Of a stretch of 64,000 nt of DNA, positions 46,811 through 56,242 are shown piece by piece. Position 1 is the stretch's first letter. Every line of letters begins with the position of its first letter. The DNA lies in assembly GCF_001424225.1 (NCBI RefSeq), contig NZ_LMOR01000001.1, forward strand, positions 253,427 to 317,426, given 5' to 3'. A program made the translations under genes and the position numbers. Source of the stretch: Microbacterium sp. Leaf151. Its GTDB lineage: Bacteria > Actinomycetota > Actinomycetes > Actinomycetales > Microbacteriaceae. Under the pieces are notes generated by a model, which saw nothing but the letters and a program-made list of their open reading frames with translations, searched no databases and had not been told where the DNA came from.

Positions 46811-47643
46811 GGCGCCGACACCCCCTCGGGTGCGGACGGACGCACCGCGCTCACGTCGATGATCGGCAAGTCGCCGTCGGTACTGATGCTGTCGCCCCCG
46901 CCGTTTCTCGAGTGGTAGCCGGTGGCGAAGTCGCGGATGACGTCGACCTCGACGCCCGGCACTCCGCGGACGCTCGTGACGATGTGGTCGCGCTCGATGT
47001 CGGTGTCGGCGTCGATCCGGTGCGTCACCTGCAACGTGAACAGCGACAGCCCCACCGCGCGGTCGAACGTGCCCGCGGCGAGCCAGTCGACGCGGCGTCC
47101 CCCCGGCAGGAGCCACCCGTCCGGGCACTTCCACAGCCGCACGTGGTGGCGCTGGGCGGGAGAGCCCGCGACCTCCTGCTGGTAGGCGAGGTCCTGCATC
47201 CGTCCGAAGAGGAACAGCGGACTCACGGGCGCGCGCGGGTAGCTCCGACGGCGCAGCGTCGACACGACGATGCGCCATGACGACCGCAGGCTCACGGGGT
47301 CGGCCGGGATCCATCCGGCCGAGGCCATCACGGTCTCGACGTTCTCGCAAGACCCCTGCAGGGCGAGGTTCACGGGATCGCCGAGCAGCCCGTCGGAGGT
47401 GCGGGTGCGGCCCATGAAGTAGTCGGGCACGTAGACGGCGGTGAGGATGCGATGAAGCCGCGGTAGCGCGAAGTAGGCGAGCAGCACCCAGAACGCCACC
47501 GCCATGAGCACCCCGCCCCACCCGAGCGAGAACGACTGGGTGAGGCTCAGGTAGGCGAGCCAGATCGCGGCAGCACCGGCGAAGACGAAGAAGAACCCGT
47601 CGAGGGCCCGACCGATCGACCAGCGACGCCGCGACGGGGTCAT
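46807..47643 (-). CDS. LssY C-terminal domain membrane protein
   Basis: 278 residues from ATG 47643. Two N-terminal helices (FFFVFAGAAAIWLAYLSL, GVLMAVAFWVLLAYFALP) and a soluble domain with DPVNLALQGSCENVETVMASAGW, SPLFLFGRMQDLAYQQEV, HHVRLWK and IDADTDIERDHIV, which matches LssY_C. The family occurs beside DedA/PAP2 domains in other proteins; here it is alone. Seven nt after the hydroxyisobutyryl-CoA hydrolase gene, so probably one transcript. Function unknown. Confidence 0.82.
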   Translation of the reverse strand: MTPSRRRWSIGRALDGFFFVFAGAAAIWLAYLSLTQSFSLGWGGVLMAVAFWVLLAYFALPRLHRILTAVYVPDYFMGRTRTSDGLLGDPVNLALQGSCENVETVMASAGWIPADPVSLRSSWRIVVSTLRRRSYPRAPVSPLFLFGRMQDLAYQQEVAGSPAQRHHVRLWKCPDGWLLPGGRRVDWLAAGTFDRAVGLSLFTLQVTHRIDADTDIERDHIVTSVRGVPGVEVDVIRDFATGYHSRNGGGDSISTDGDLPIIDVSAVRPSAPEGVSAP

Positions 47644-47650
47644 GCGCTCG

Positions 47651-48715
47651 TCACCACAACGCAGGGGTGGGCTCGTAGGCGAACGCCTCGGTGACGCGCT
47701 CGGCGGGGAGGTCGTCGAGCCGTACCGGCGACCACGACGGAGAGCGGTCCTTGTCGACGACTTGCGCGCGGATGCCCTCGACCAGGTCGGGCTGCGTGAA
47801 CGCGAACCACAGCACGAGGCCGTACTCCTGCGCGAGGGCGGCCCGGAGCGACGGCAGCTCGCGTGCCCGGCGGACCGCCTCGAGCGTCACGGTGAGCGCC
47901 GTCGGCGACGCGGTCGCGAGCACCTCGGCCGTCTGCTGCGCCTCGGCCTCGGGCCGGGCGCGCAGGCGCTCCAGGATGCCGGGGACATCGGCGGCCGAGA
48001 ACGCCTCGTCGATCCACTCCCGCTCTGTCTCGAAGCGCGACGGCTCGGGCGTCTCGTCGAAAAGCAGCACCAGCTCGGTCGGGCTGGAGGGGTCCGCACG
48101 GTACTCCAGCGCTTCGTAGAGCGCCGGGAGATGGGCGGTGGGCACCATGTGGTCGGCGAAGCCGGCGTAGAGGGCGTCGGCGGCATCCATCGTCCCGCCC
48201 GTCAGCGCGAGGTACTCGCCGATCCGGCCGGGCGCACGGCCGAGCAGCCACGACCCGCCCACGTCGGGGGTGAGCCCGATGCGCGTCTCGGGCATCGCCA
48301 GACGCGAGCGTTCGGTGACGATGCGGATCGCCGCGTGACCGGCCAGGCCGATGCCCCCGCCCATGCACACGCCGTCGGCGATGGCGACGACCGGCTTCTT
48401 CGACGTGGCGATGCGGTGATCGAGGGCGTACTCCTCGCGGAAGAACGCGTGCACCTCGTCGACCCGGCCCCCCACCACCATCTCGTGCAGTGCCCGCACG
48501 TCGCCGCCGGCGCAGAAGCCACGCTCGCCCGCTCCGTCGAGCAGCACGATGTCGACGTCGGTGTCGCTCTCCCACCTGTCGAGGGTGAGGTGGAGCGCGC
48601 GGATCATGCCGAGGTCGAGCGCGTTGATCGCCGCCGGACGGTTGAGCGTGAGGTGGCCGAGACCACCGCGGCCACCGACCAGGACACTGTCGTTCTCGGT
48701 TCGCTCTGCGTGCAC
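47651..48715 (-). CDS. 3-hydroxyisobutyryl-CoA hydrolase / enoyl-CoA hydratase family
   Basis: 354 residues from GTG 48715. Crotonase fold with GFCAGGDVRALHEM and DGVCMGGGIGLAGHAAIRI; the active site reads RLAMPETRIGLTPDVGGSW with Glu and Asp as in HIBCH hydrolases, and the length (about 350) also fits that group rather than 260-residue hydratases. Acts in valine breakdown, releasing free 3-hydroxyisobutyrate. Divergent from the ABC exporter operon. Confidence 0.9.
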   Translation of the reverse strand: MHAERTENDSVLVGGRGGLGHLTLNRPAAINALDLGMIRALHLTLDRWESDTDVDIVLLDGAGERGFCAGGDVRALHEMVVGGRVDEVHAFFREEYALDHRIATSKKPVVAIADGVCMGGGIGLAGHAAIRIVTERSRLAMPETRIGLTPDVGGSWLLGRAPGRIGEYLALTGGTMDAADALYAGFADHMVPTAHLPALYEALEYRADPSSPTELVLLFDETPEPSRFETEREWIDEAFSAADVPGILERLRARPEAEAQQTAEVLATASPTALTVTLEAVRRARELPSLRAALAQEYGLVLWFAFTQPDLVEGIRAQVVDKDRSPSWSPVRLDDLPAERVTEAFAYEPTPALW

Positions 48716-48824
48716 GCTGCCACGTTACACAGACCCCGCGCACCGCCTCCGCCTCCGGGAGGATACGTTTTCGGCCCCGGATCGGGGAAGATAGGCGGAA
48801 CGTCTGCCGAAGGAAAGGGGCCGC

Positions 48825-50009
48825 ATGCCCGACGGACAGGTGCTCGAACTGGCCGGCCTCACCAAACGGTTCGGGGCGATCTCGGCCGTCGACGGCCTGA
48901 CCGCCCGCATCGAACCCGGGCAGGTCACGGGCTTCCTCGGCCCGAACGGCGCAGGCAAGACGACCTCCCTCCGCATGCTGCTGGGGCTGGTGCGTCCTAC
49001 CGCCGGCACCGCGACGATCGGGGGCAAGCGCTACGCCGACCTCGCCTCGCCGTTGCAGAGCGTGGGCGCGGCCCTCGAGGCATCCAGCTTCCACCCCGGT
49101 CGCTCGGCCGCGAACCACCTGAAGGTCTACGCGCGCGCAGCGAACCTCCCGACCTCCCGCATCGACGAGGTGCTCGGCCTCGTCGGACTCGCCGACGTGG
49201 CCGGTCGCCGGGTCGGCGGCTTCTCGCTCGGCATGCGCCAGCGTCTGGGCCTCGCCACGGCGCTCCTCGGCGACCCCGGCGTGCTCGTGCTCGACGAGCC
49301 GTCCAACGGGCTCGACCCCGAGGGCATCCGGTGGATGCGCTCGCTGCTGCGCCACCTCGCCGAAGAGGGACGCACGGTGCTCATCTCGTCGCACCTGCTC
49401 GCCGAGGTGCAGCAGACCGTGGACGCGCTGCTGATCATCTCGCGCGGTCGCCTGGTGTTCCAGGGCGGCATCGAAGACCTCGCCGACCCCGACGAGTACG
49501 CCACGGTCGTCGACTCCCCCGACCGTGCCGCGCTGTCGCGCTTGCTCGAGGACCGCGGGATCGACCACCAGCTGCTGCGCAACGGCTTCACGATCCGCCA
49601 CCACGAACCGGTCGAGATCGGCGCCCTCGCCGCGGGCGCCGACATCGCGCTGTCGAACCTGCAGAGCAAGGGCGCGAGCCTGGAAGACATCTTCCTCGAG
49701 CTCGTCAGTGGCGTGCGCGTGCACGCGAGCGCCGGCGCCGTTCCCGACCCGGTTCCGGATGCCGAGGACGCCCCGGATGCCGTCACCTCGGCGCCCGCAC
49801 CGATCGCGGCGACCTCTGCATCGGCGGATCCCGACGACGACCCGCGTCCCTCGACGGCCATGGTGGCGGTGACGCCGCCGCCTCGCTCCGCCCGTCCCGC
49901 GGCGTCGCCGGCCGACGACGGCCCGCGACGCTCCTATTCCGTCGCATCGACGGGAGTCATCGACATCGTCCCCTCAGCCGCCCCCGATCAGACGGAGGCC
50001 CCGCGATGA
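48825..50009 (+). CDS. ABC exporter ATP-binding protein with long Pro/Ala-rich tail
   Basis: 394 residues from ATG 48825. Nucleotide-binding domain at 1-225: GPNGAGKT, Q-loop region ALEASSFHPGRSA, signature FSLGMRQR, Walker B VLVLDEPSNGLD, SSHLLAEV. The Leu-Gly in place of Ser-Gly in the signature is typical of the bacitracin/BcrA-like group. After about residue 300 an acidic, Pro/Ala/Ser-rich disordered tail of about 90 residues ends SYSVASTGVIDIVPS. Coupled to the permease by a 4-nt overlap. Confidence 0.92.
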   Translation: MPDGQVLELAGLTKRFGAISAVDGLTARIEPGQVTGFLGPNGAGKTTSLRMLLGLVRPTAGTATIGGKRYADLASPLQSVGAALEASSFHPGRSAANHLKVYARAANLPTSRIDEVLGLVGLADVAGRRVGGFSLGMRQRLGLATALLGDPGVLVLDEPSNGLDPEGIRWMRSLLRHLAEEGRTVLISSHLLAEVQQTVDALLIISRGRLVFQGGIEDLADPDEYATVVDSPDRAALSRLLEDRGIDHQLLRNGFTIRHHEPVEIGALAAGADIALSNLQSKGASLEDIFLELVSGVRVHASAGAVPDPVPDAEDAPDAVTSAPAPIAATSASADPDDDPRPSTAMVAVTPPPRSARPAASPADDGPRRSYSVASTGVIDIVPSAAPDQTEAPR

Positions 50010-50824
50010 GCCTCGTCGCCGCGACCCGTTCCGAGTACACAAAGCAGTTCACCACCGCCGGGTGGTGGGTGCTGGGCATCGTGCTCGTCGTCTACGTCGC
50101 CTTCACGGCCGGCGTCCTCGCCCTCGTGTTCGGCGGAGTGGCATCCGGTCAGCTGACGGGGTCGCGCGGTCCCGCACTGTCGACCGACGGCATCCCCGCC
50201 CTCGTCTACAGCTCCGCGACCGCGGTCGGTTACGTCTTCCCCCTGCTCGTGGGCACGCTGATGGTCACGACGGAGTTCCGGCACAAGACGCTGACGCCGA
50301 CGTTCCTCGCCACCCCGCGCCGCGGCACGGTGCTCGTGGGCAAGTTCGTCGTCGGCATCGTGGTGGGTCTGCTGTACGGCATCCTGGGCTCGATCGCCGC
50401 GCTCGGCGCCGGCGCGGGCGTGCTGAGCATCTTCGGCATCGACACCGCCCTGGGCGCGCCCGACACCTGGGAGCTCGTCGGCCGGATGCTGCTCGCGTTC
50501 GCACTGTGGGCGCTCGTCGGCATCGGCGTCGGCACGGTCGTGCGCAACCAGGTCGCCGCGATCGTCATCGTGTTGGCGGTGACGCTCTTCGTCGAGCCGA
50601 TCGTGCGCACCGCCGGGGGTCTGGTCGAGGGGTTCGCCGGAGTCGTGAAATGGTTCCCGAGCGCCGCGAGCGATGCCCTCGTCGGGCAGACGATCTTCGG
50701 CATCATGGGAGCCGCCGGTGGCGACACCCTCGAGTGGTGGGCGGGCGGGCTCGTCCTGCTCGGCTACGCCGTGGTGCTCGTCGTCATCGGACTGCTGACG
50801 ACCTGGCGTCGCGACATCGACTGA
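50006..50824 (+). CDS. ABC exporter permease
   Basis: 272 residues from ATG 50006. Six hydrophobic segments: WWVLGIVLVVYVAFTAGVLAL, GYVFPLLVGTLMVTT, VVGIVVGLLYGILGSIAALG, MLLAFALWALVGIGVGTVV, VIVLAVTLFVEPIV and LVLLGYAVVLVVIGLL. TTEFRHKTLTPTFLATP is the coupling motif common to ABC-2 permeases of the bacitracin-export type. Partner of the ATPase before it; exported compound unknown. Confidence 0.9.
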   Translation: MSLVAATRSEYTKQFTTAGWWVLGIVLVVYVAFTAGVLALVFGGVASGQLTGSRGPALSTDGIPALVYSSATAVGYVFPLLVGTLMVTTEFRHKTLTPTFLATPRRGTVLVGKFVVGIVVGLLYGILGSIAALGAGAGVLSIFGIDTALGAPDTWELVGRMLLAFALWALVGIGVGTVVRNQVAAIVIVLAVTLFVEPIVRTAGGLVEGFAGVVKWFPSAASDALVGQTIFGIMGAAGGDTLEWWAGGLVLLGYAVVLVVIGLLTTWRRDID

Positions 50825-50962
50825 GCACGGCGCTTCGCGGGAACCATGACCCGCGACGGTTGACGGCGGCCGGAGTCGCCGTGCGCCCGCGTTCGCCGGC
50901 GCACCTCGGCCGCCACCCGCAGTTGGTTTTGGCGCGACCGGGACCAGCGGCGAGAATCAACC

Positions 50963-51781
50963 GTGCTCGATGGACCGGTGATCGCGGAGTGGCTGCCGGT
51001 GTCGGTGGCATCCCTTCTCCTGCTGCTGGTCGCCGCGGGGGTGGCCGGCTGGGTCGACGCGGTCGTCGGCGGCGGCGGACTCATCCAGCTCCCCGCCCTG
51101 GTCATCGCGGTCCCGAAAGACGTGGCGACCCCGTTCATCCTCGGCACGAACAAGCTGTCGTCGTTCTTCGGCACGCTCTCGGCCAGCTGGGTGTACCTGC
51201 GCAGGATCCGGGTGCAGCTCGTGCTGCTCATCCCCCTGGTCGCCGGGGCGTACGCCGGATCGACCGTGGGCGCCGCGCTCTCGCGCTACGTGCCTCGCGA
51301 GGTGCTGACACCGATCGTGCTGGTCGCGGTGATCGTGGTCGCGCTCTACACCCTCTTCAAGCCGAAGATGGGCCTCGAGCACGCGCCGCGCCACGGCAGC
51401 ACCGCGGCCATCGCCTGGCGCGCCGCCGCGATCGGTCTGCTGGTCGGCTTCTACGACGGCATCCTGGGGCCGGGGACGGGGTCGTTCTTCGTCATCCTGA
51501 TCGTCGGGGTGCTGGGCTACGGCTTCCTGCAGGCGAGCGCCAACGCCAAGATCGCCAACCTCACCACCAACCTCGCCGCCCTCGCGGTCTACGGCGTGCA
51601 CGGCGAGATCCTGCTCGTGCTGGGCCTGGCGATGGCCGTGATGAACATCACCGGCGGGTTCATCGGCGCCCACATGGCCACGCGGCGGGGGAGCGGCTTC
51701 GTGCGGATCGTCTTCCTCGTGACCCTGTCGATCCTCATCGTCAAACTCGCGTGGGACACCGTGGTGCAGTTCACGAGCTGA
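50963..51781 (+). CDS. TauE/SafE (TSUP) family membrane permease
   Basis: 272 residues from GTG 50963. Eight or so hydrophobic segments in two repeats: LLLLVAAGVAGWVDAVVGGGGLI with the GGGG turn (family hallmark) in the first, IGLLVGFYDGILGPGTGSFF in the second. ILGTNKLSSFFG is the other signature. Family members export sulfite, sulfoacetate or related organic anions; substrate here is unknown. Monocistronic. Confidence 0.92.
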   Translation: MLDGPVIAEWLPVSVASLLLLLVAAGVAGWVDAVVGGGGLIQLPALVIAVPKDVATPFILGTNKLSSFFGTLSASWVYLRRIRVQLVLLIPLVAGAYAGSTVGAALSRYVPREVLTPIVLVAVIVVALYTLFKPKMGLEHAPRHGSTAAIAWRAAAIGLLVGFYDGILGPGTGSFFVILIVGVLGYGFLQASANAKIANLTTNLAALAVYGVHGEILLVLGLAMAVMNITGGFIGAHMATRRGSGFVRIVFLVTLSILIVKLAWDTVVQFTS

Positions 51782-51961
51782 CGCGCAGGATCGCTCACCG
51801 CCTGCCGACCCGCGGGGCGCGCCGCAGCGCGGCGCATCGTCACCACCTCAGCGATTCGCACGACCTCAGCCGAGATCGCGGCATCCGCGCCGACCTCATA
51901 CGGATCACGGAGAGCCCGCCGCGCGGACCACGGGGCTGCCACCGCCGGCGGCCGACGCGCG

Positions 51962-52351
51962 TCAGGCGACGATGTCGGCCACGTTCTCGGGTTCGGATGC
52001 CACGTCGAGCCGCAGGGCCTGGAGCAGCGCCACACCGTGCTTGGTGGTCAACACGAGCCGTTCGAACTCGTCGTGACCGGTGAGGTCGACCACCACGCTG
52101 GGCTTTCGCCCGCGGATGACGACGAAGTCGTTGCCGCCCGCCGACTTCCACGTGCCCATGCCCACCGCGACGGGCAGGTTGATGCCGGGGTTGGGGACGC
52201 CGCGCAACCACGTCCACGCGTCGTCGGTGAGCTGCACGCGCTCGATGTGCTCACGCGGGACGACGATGTTGGACCTGCGGAAAGACATCGCCCGCTCGGT
52301 CGACGAGAGCACGACCTCGAGCTGCGTCGAATCGAGCAGCAGGGTGACCAT
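51962..52351 (-). CDS. Hypothetical protein, PH-like fold suspected
   Basis: 129 residues from ATG 52351 (MVTLLLDSTQLEVVLSSTER) with AGGA eight nt upstream; ATG 52360 is an alternative. Alternating beta strands (LEVVLSSTERAMSFRRSNIVV, GNDFVVIRGRKPSVVVDLTG, FERLVLTTKHGVALLQAL) with PREHIERVQLTDDAWTWLRGV in between suggest a small beta-rich fold of bacterial PH type. No signal or membrane segment. I do not recognise a named family. It stands alone before the GH43 terminator. Confidence 0.6.
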   Translation of the reverse strand: MVTLLLDSTQLEVVLSSTERAMSFRRSNIVVPREHIERVQLTDDAWTWLRGVPNPGINLPVAVGMGTWKSAGGNDFVVIRGRKPSVVVDLTGHDEFERLVLTTKHGVALLQALRLDVASEPENVADIVA

Positions 52352-52447
52352 GGCATCCATCCTGCCAGCGCGAACGGGTGCCCACCGGCACCGCACCTCA
52401 CGAGAGCGCAACGATCGCCCTCACCTCGAGTTCTGACACCACCGAAA

Positions 52448-52488
52448 GACGAAGCCGCGCCCGGGGAAGGTCCGGACGCGGCTTCGTC
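52448..52488 (-). terminator. Intrinsic terminator of the GH43 gene
   Basis: GACGAAGCCGCG (52448-52459) pairs perfectly with CGCGGCTTCGTC (52477-52488), 12 bp, loop of 17 nt that includes TCCGGAC. On the minus strand it follows the GH43 stop by about 20 nt and is followed by TTTCGG. Confidence 0.8.
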
Positions 52489-52508
52489 GTGGGCGATCAG
52501 CCGTGTGG

Positions 52509-55500
52509 TCAGCCGCAGCTCGCGGCGGCGAACGGCAGCGAGACCGTGTCGGTGACAGCCTTGCCGTTCACCGTCGCGGTGGCATCCACCGTCACCGTTC
52601 CGGCGGGGATCGACCCCAGACGGGTGGTGAAGGCGGCCGACGAGCTCTTGCCCGCGGCGAGGGAGCCGAACGCCTTCGTTCCGTACGGACCCTTCGCCGT
52701 CATCGTCACCGGGAAGCCCTCGGCGTTTCGCACCGTGACGGTCTGGGTGACCTTGCCCGAGATGCAGCGGGAGCTCACGGCTCCGGTGACCTCGAGGCCC
52801 GCCGGCGCGGTGACGACGACCGTGGCCGTGACGCGACGGTTGTCGGGCGCGACCTCTTCGGCGCTCTCCATGTCGAAGATCGGCAGGCCGTCCGCGGCGA
52901 AGTGCACCCGGCGCACGAACATGTCCCGACCGCTGAGGTTGTTGTTGTCGGTGCGGGCGTGGAAGACGTACAGCAGGTTGTCATCCTCGTCCTGCGACCA
53001 CATGCCGTGGCCCGTGCCGAGCTGCCAGGAGCCGTTGAAGACGCCCGACTTCTGGATCGGGTAGTTGAGCTTGCTCCACGCGCTCGGCGAGGTCAGATCG
53101 ACGTTCTTCCCGGCCGTGGCCAGGGCGAGCCCGGTCGTATAGGTGTCGCCGACGGTCGATCCGGAGTAGATCAGGTACAGCTTGCCGTCGCGCGCGTAGA
53201 CGTTCGGTCCCTCGGCGATGACGTTGTCCCAGGCGTACTCGGGGGCGAGGATGCGCACCGGCTCCGAGGTCAGACGGGTCGGGTTGGCCGGGTCCATCTT
53301 GGCGATGAACAGAGCGCCGAGCTGCTGCCACACGTAGTACGACTGACCCGAGTCCTCGACGTAGGTCATGTCGAGCGAGATCGTCTGGACGGGGTTCAAG
53401 ATGCCGCCGCCTGCCCGCAGCACCTTCTGCGCCTTCGTCCAGTTGGCCGGCACCGCGGGATCGAGGTCGCGCCCCTGCGCGTCCTTCTTGAGCTGGATGA
53501 TGCTGGCCTGGCCGGTGAACATGTCGGGCCGACCGTTCGCGCCGTCGTAGCAGGGCATGAACAGGATCGAGAGCTTGCCGCCGATGACGTGGTACTCCGG
53601 AGCCCAGAAGCACCCGGTCATCGCCCGGCCCTCGGCGTCGGTGTCACCGCGACGCAGCAGGTCGATCTCGACGTTGCGTCCGGCGCGGATCGCCTCGTCG
53701 GACAGGTCCTCGATCGAGTTCGCGATGCGGATCGGCATGTGCGCACCGCCCTGCGGGTCGATGTTGCCGCCGTAGATGTCCTCGGTCGCGATCATGAGGA
53801 ACTTCTGCTGTCCGTTCAGGTCGTAACGGAACACCGAGGGGTCGGCGCGCTCGTCGGCGAACGGCGTCGCGTACTCCGGCTGCTTGACCGTGCCGGTGAC
53901 CTCGTAGGTACCGGGCTTCGAGGTGTCGACCGCGCCGATGGATGCGGCATCCCAGGTCACCGGGCGGGTGGCCTTCGAGCCGTCCGAGTACGACAGGTCG
54001 ACGCGCTTGGCGAGGGCTGCCGCGTCGAGGGTCGCCCCCTGCGCGATCTCGACCCGCGCCGGGGCGGTGACACCGGTGTTGACGACGCGTCCGAAGCGCA
54101 CCTCGAGGCCGGCCAGGGTGTCGGCGTCGACCGGGACGGTGTTGCCCGAGTCGAAGTTCGCCACCTCGGCCTCGTCGATGCCGGCGGTCGCGGCGACCTC
54201 GCCGCGGCGCACCTCGCCGCGGGTGGAGACGTCGCCGAGGTCGGCGAACGAGGTGTACATCGCGGCTCCCGCGTCCGATGTCCACGAGACCACGTAGCGG
54301 TCCGCGGCGGAGTCGTAGACGGCTGCGGGGTCGTTGACGCCCGACGTCACGCCGAGGTCGACCATGCCCACCTCGTCGTAGCTGCGCAGGTCGGCGCTGC
54401 GGGCGAAGAGCACGCTCGAGGTCTGCGTCCCGTCGGCACCGCCGCCTCGCGCCGTGCGGGTGGCGACGACGCCGTAGCCACCGTCTTCGAGGGTGAACAG
54501 GTGCGGGTCGCGCAGGCTCCGGATGTCGCCGTCACGCGGACCGTTCGCCGGCACGGGGACGGCGGTCTTGGGGAAGAAGATGCCGTAGTTCTCGTTGAGC
54601 GGACGCCAGGCGTCGTCCTCGCCGACGGCGAGGTGCATGCTGAGCGCCACATCGGCGTTGTTCGCCTCGGTGACCAGCGTGGGCACGCGGTTGTAGGCGA
54701 GCAGTTGCTCGGTCGAGTCGGCCGGGAGCACCGTGACGGCGAAGGTGCGCTCGGCGGTCGCGCCGGTCGCGGTGTCGGTCACGCGCACGGTGATCGATCC
54801 GTCGGCACCCGACACGACGCCGTCGGTCACGACGACACCGCCGTCGGTCGAGCTGACGGCGACCGTCGTCCCCTCCGGGGCGGCGGGAAGCGTCGAACCC
54901 GATTCGAGGACGCTGGGGATCACGAACCGCCCCGCGAGACGGGCCGCGCGCTGTGCGGCGGTCTCGGTCGAGGCGGTCACGGTCACGGTGATGGTCCGGG
55001 TCGCCGTCACCCCGCGGACGGCGGCGGTCGCCGTCAGCTGCGCGGTGCCGCCCGGCTGACCGGCGACGGGAGCGCTGACCGTTCCATCGGGCGCCACGAG
55101 CGCGGGGTTGCTCGAGGTCCAGGTCACGCGTCCGCCGGAGGTCGGCAGGTCGATGTCGGTCGAGGTCGAGATGTCCTTCAGCGCGAGTGCGTCGAGGATC
55201 GCCTGAGCCTGCGCCCGCAGTTCGGTCACGTGGGTCTCGGCGTCGGTCTGAGCCGTCGCCGCGACCTCGGTCGCCGACAGTGCGCGGTCGTAGACGCGGA
55301 AGGCCGAGATCGCTCCCTGGAAGAGCGGGTCGGGCCAGGGGGCGCGGCCGATGGTGTTCAGTGACTGGTCGCGCACGTCAGCGGGGGTGCGATCGATCGC
55401 GGCGTCGGCGACGCGGACGCCGTCGAGGTAGAGCGACGCGCGCCCCGTGGCACCGTCGACGACGGAGGCGACGTTGACCCACTGATTCGCGGTGACGCCG

Positions 55501-55994
55501 CAGGACGACGCTCCCACGAGCCGCTCGACCCCGGCCGATTTCACACCGAGAAGCGGCGTCCGACCGGAGCCGCAGTTGAGGGAGGCGAAGAAGTACTCGG
55601 TCGCGGCCGACTCGTTGCCCACGTTCCACAGGAAGTGGAACGAGTTCAGCATGGCCTGCGACGCCTTGACCTCGGCGACGACCGTCGCCGATCGGTCACC
55701 CGCCAGGATGTCGTCGGGCAGTTCGACCCAGTTCCCCGTCGAGGTCTTGGCCCCGCCGCGCATGGTCAGGCCGCTCGCGGTCCAGTCGGCGCTCTGCACG
55801 TTGCGGACGGTCGCGGGCCCGAGTGACGACCCCGTCGCGGTGTTGGGGACCGTCGCGCCGGAGGGCTGACGGAAGTCGTAGGCGGCGACGAGGCCGTCGG
55901 CGGGGGCGGCGGCGACTGCGGGCTGGGCGGTCGCGAAGGTCGCCGCTCCGACCGCGAGCGCGGTCAGGAAGGCGAGGCGTCGTCGGGTACTCAC
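52509..55994 (-). CDS. Secreted multidomain GH43 glycosidase (arabinanase/arabinofuranosidase type)
   Basis: 1161 residues from GTG 55994 with AAAGGAG nine nt upstream. Sec signal peptide (LAFLTALAVGAATFATAQPAVA, cut near residue 28). LamG-like domain about 35-245; Ig-like stretch about 285-340 (VTWTSSNPALVAPDGTVSA) and a second repeat near 360-425; GH43 catalytic region about 430-1040 whose blades include RDPHLFTLEDGGYGVV, ADPSVFRYD (Asp718, base), CFWAPEYHV, and AEGPNVYARDGKLYLIYSG (Glu928, acid). A Big_4-like domain (about 610-705) interrupts the barrel. A C-terminal Ig-like domain (about 1055-1161) follows. No wall-anchor motif. Likely acts on arabinan or arabinoxylan. Confidence 0.9.
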   Translation of the reverse strand: MSTRRRLAFLTALAVGAATFATAQPAVAAAPADGLVAAYDFRQPSGATVPNTATGSSLGPATVRNVQSADWTASGLTMRGGAKTSTGNWVELPDDILAGDRSATVVAEVKASQAMLNSFHFLWNVGNESAATEYFFASLNCGSGRTPLLGVKSAGVERLVGASSCGVTANQWVNVASVVDGATGRASLYLDGVRVADAAIDRTPADVRDQSLNTIGRAPWPDPLFQGAISAFRVYDRALSATEVAATAQTDAETHVTELRAQAQAILDALALKDISTSTDIDLPTSGGRVTWTSSNPALVAPDGTVSAPVAGQPGGTAQLTATAAVRGVTATRTITVTVTASTETAAQRAARLAGRFVIPSVLESGSTLPAAPEGTTVAVSSTDGGVVVTDGVVSGADGSITVRVTDTATGATAERTFAVTVLPADSTEQLLAYNRVPTLVTEANNADVALSMHLAVGEDDAWRPLNENYGIFFPKTAVPVPANGPRDGDIRSLRDPHLFTLEDGGYGVVATRTARGGGADGTQTSSVLFARSADLRSYDEVGMVDLGVTSGVNDPAAVYDSAADRYVVSWTSDAGAAMYTSFADLGDVSTRGEVRRGEVAATAGIDEAEVANFDSGNTVPVDADTLAGLEVRFGRVVNTGVTAPARVEIAQGATLDAAALAKRVDLSYSDGSKATRPVTWDAASIGAVDTSKPGTYEVTGTVKQPEYATPFADERADPSVFRYDLNGQQKFLMIATEDIYGGNIDPQGGAHMPIRIANSIEDLSDEAIRAGRNVEIDLLRRGDTDAEGRAMTGCFWAPEYHVIGGKLSILFMPCYDGANGRPDMFTGQASIIQLKKDAQGRDLDPAVPANWTKAQKVLRAGGGILNPVQTISLDMTYVEDSGQSYYVWQQLGALFIAKMDPANPTRLTSEPVRILAPEYAWDNVIAEGPNVYARDGKLYLIYSGSTVGDTYTTGLALATAGKNVDLTSPSAWSKLNYPIQKSGVFNGSWQLGTGHGMWSQDEDDNLLYVFHARTDNNNLSGRDMFVRRVHFAADGLPIFDMESAEEVAPDNRRVTATVVVTAPAGLEVTGAVSSRCISGKVTQTVTVRNAEGFPVTMTAKGPYGTKAFGSLAAGKSSSAAFTTRLGSIPAGTVTVDATATVNGKAVTDTVSLPFAAASCG

Positions 55995-56093
55995 GTGGTC
56001 CGGCTCCTTTGCTCGGGTGATCGTGCACCCCGTCGAGCGATGTGCTCGTCGACGCCGACCGAGTCGGCGGAGGTGGGGGGTGCCCGTGCGGTG

Positions 56094-56109
56094 ATGTTAG
56101 CGGCAACAT
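56094..56109. promoter_or_regulatory. LacI-type operator upstream of the GH43 gene
   Basis: ATGTTAGCGGCAACAT, a 16-bp palindrome with two mismatched pairs, close to the TGTTAGCGnTAACA operators used by LacI-family sugar regulators in actinobacteria. It is 100 nt upstream of the GH43 start. No lacI-type gene is in the window, so the repressor is elsewhere. Confidence 0.6.
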
Positions 56110-56242
56110 TCGTGTCTGTCCACGGTCATTGCGCGGGGCGGCCACGCGGAGATCGCGCGGGCATCATGAGCCAGCGTTCCGACCGGACCGCGCCGCCGCG
56201 GTACCCGGCCCCGATGTCGGGGGCGGGGGATAGCCTGGAGCG

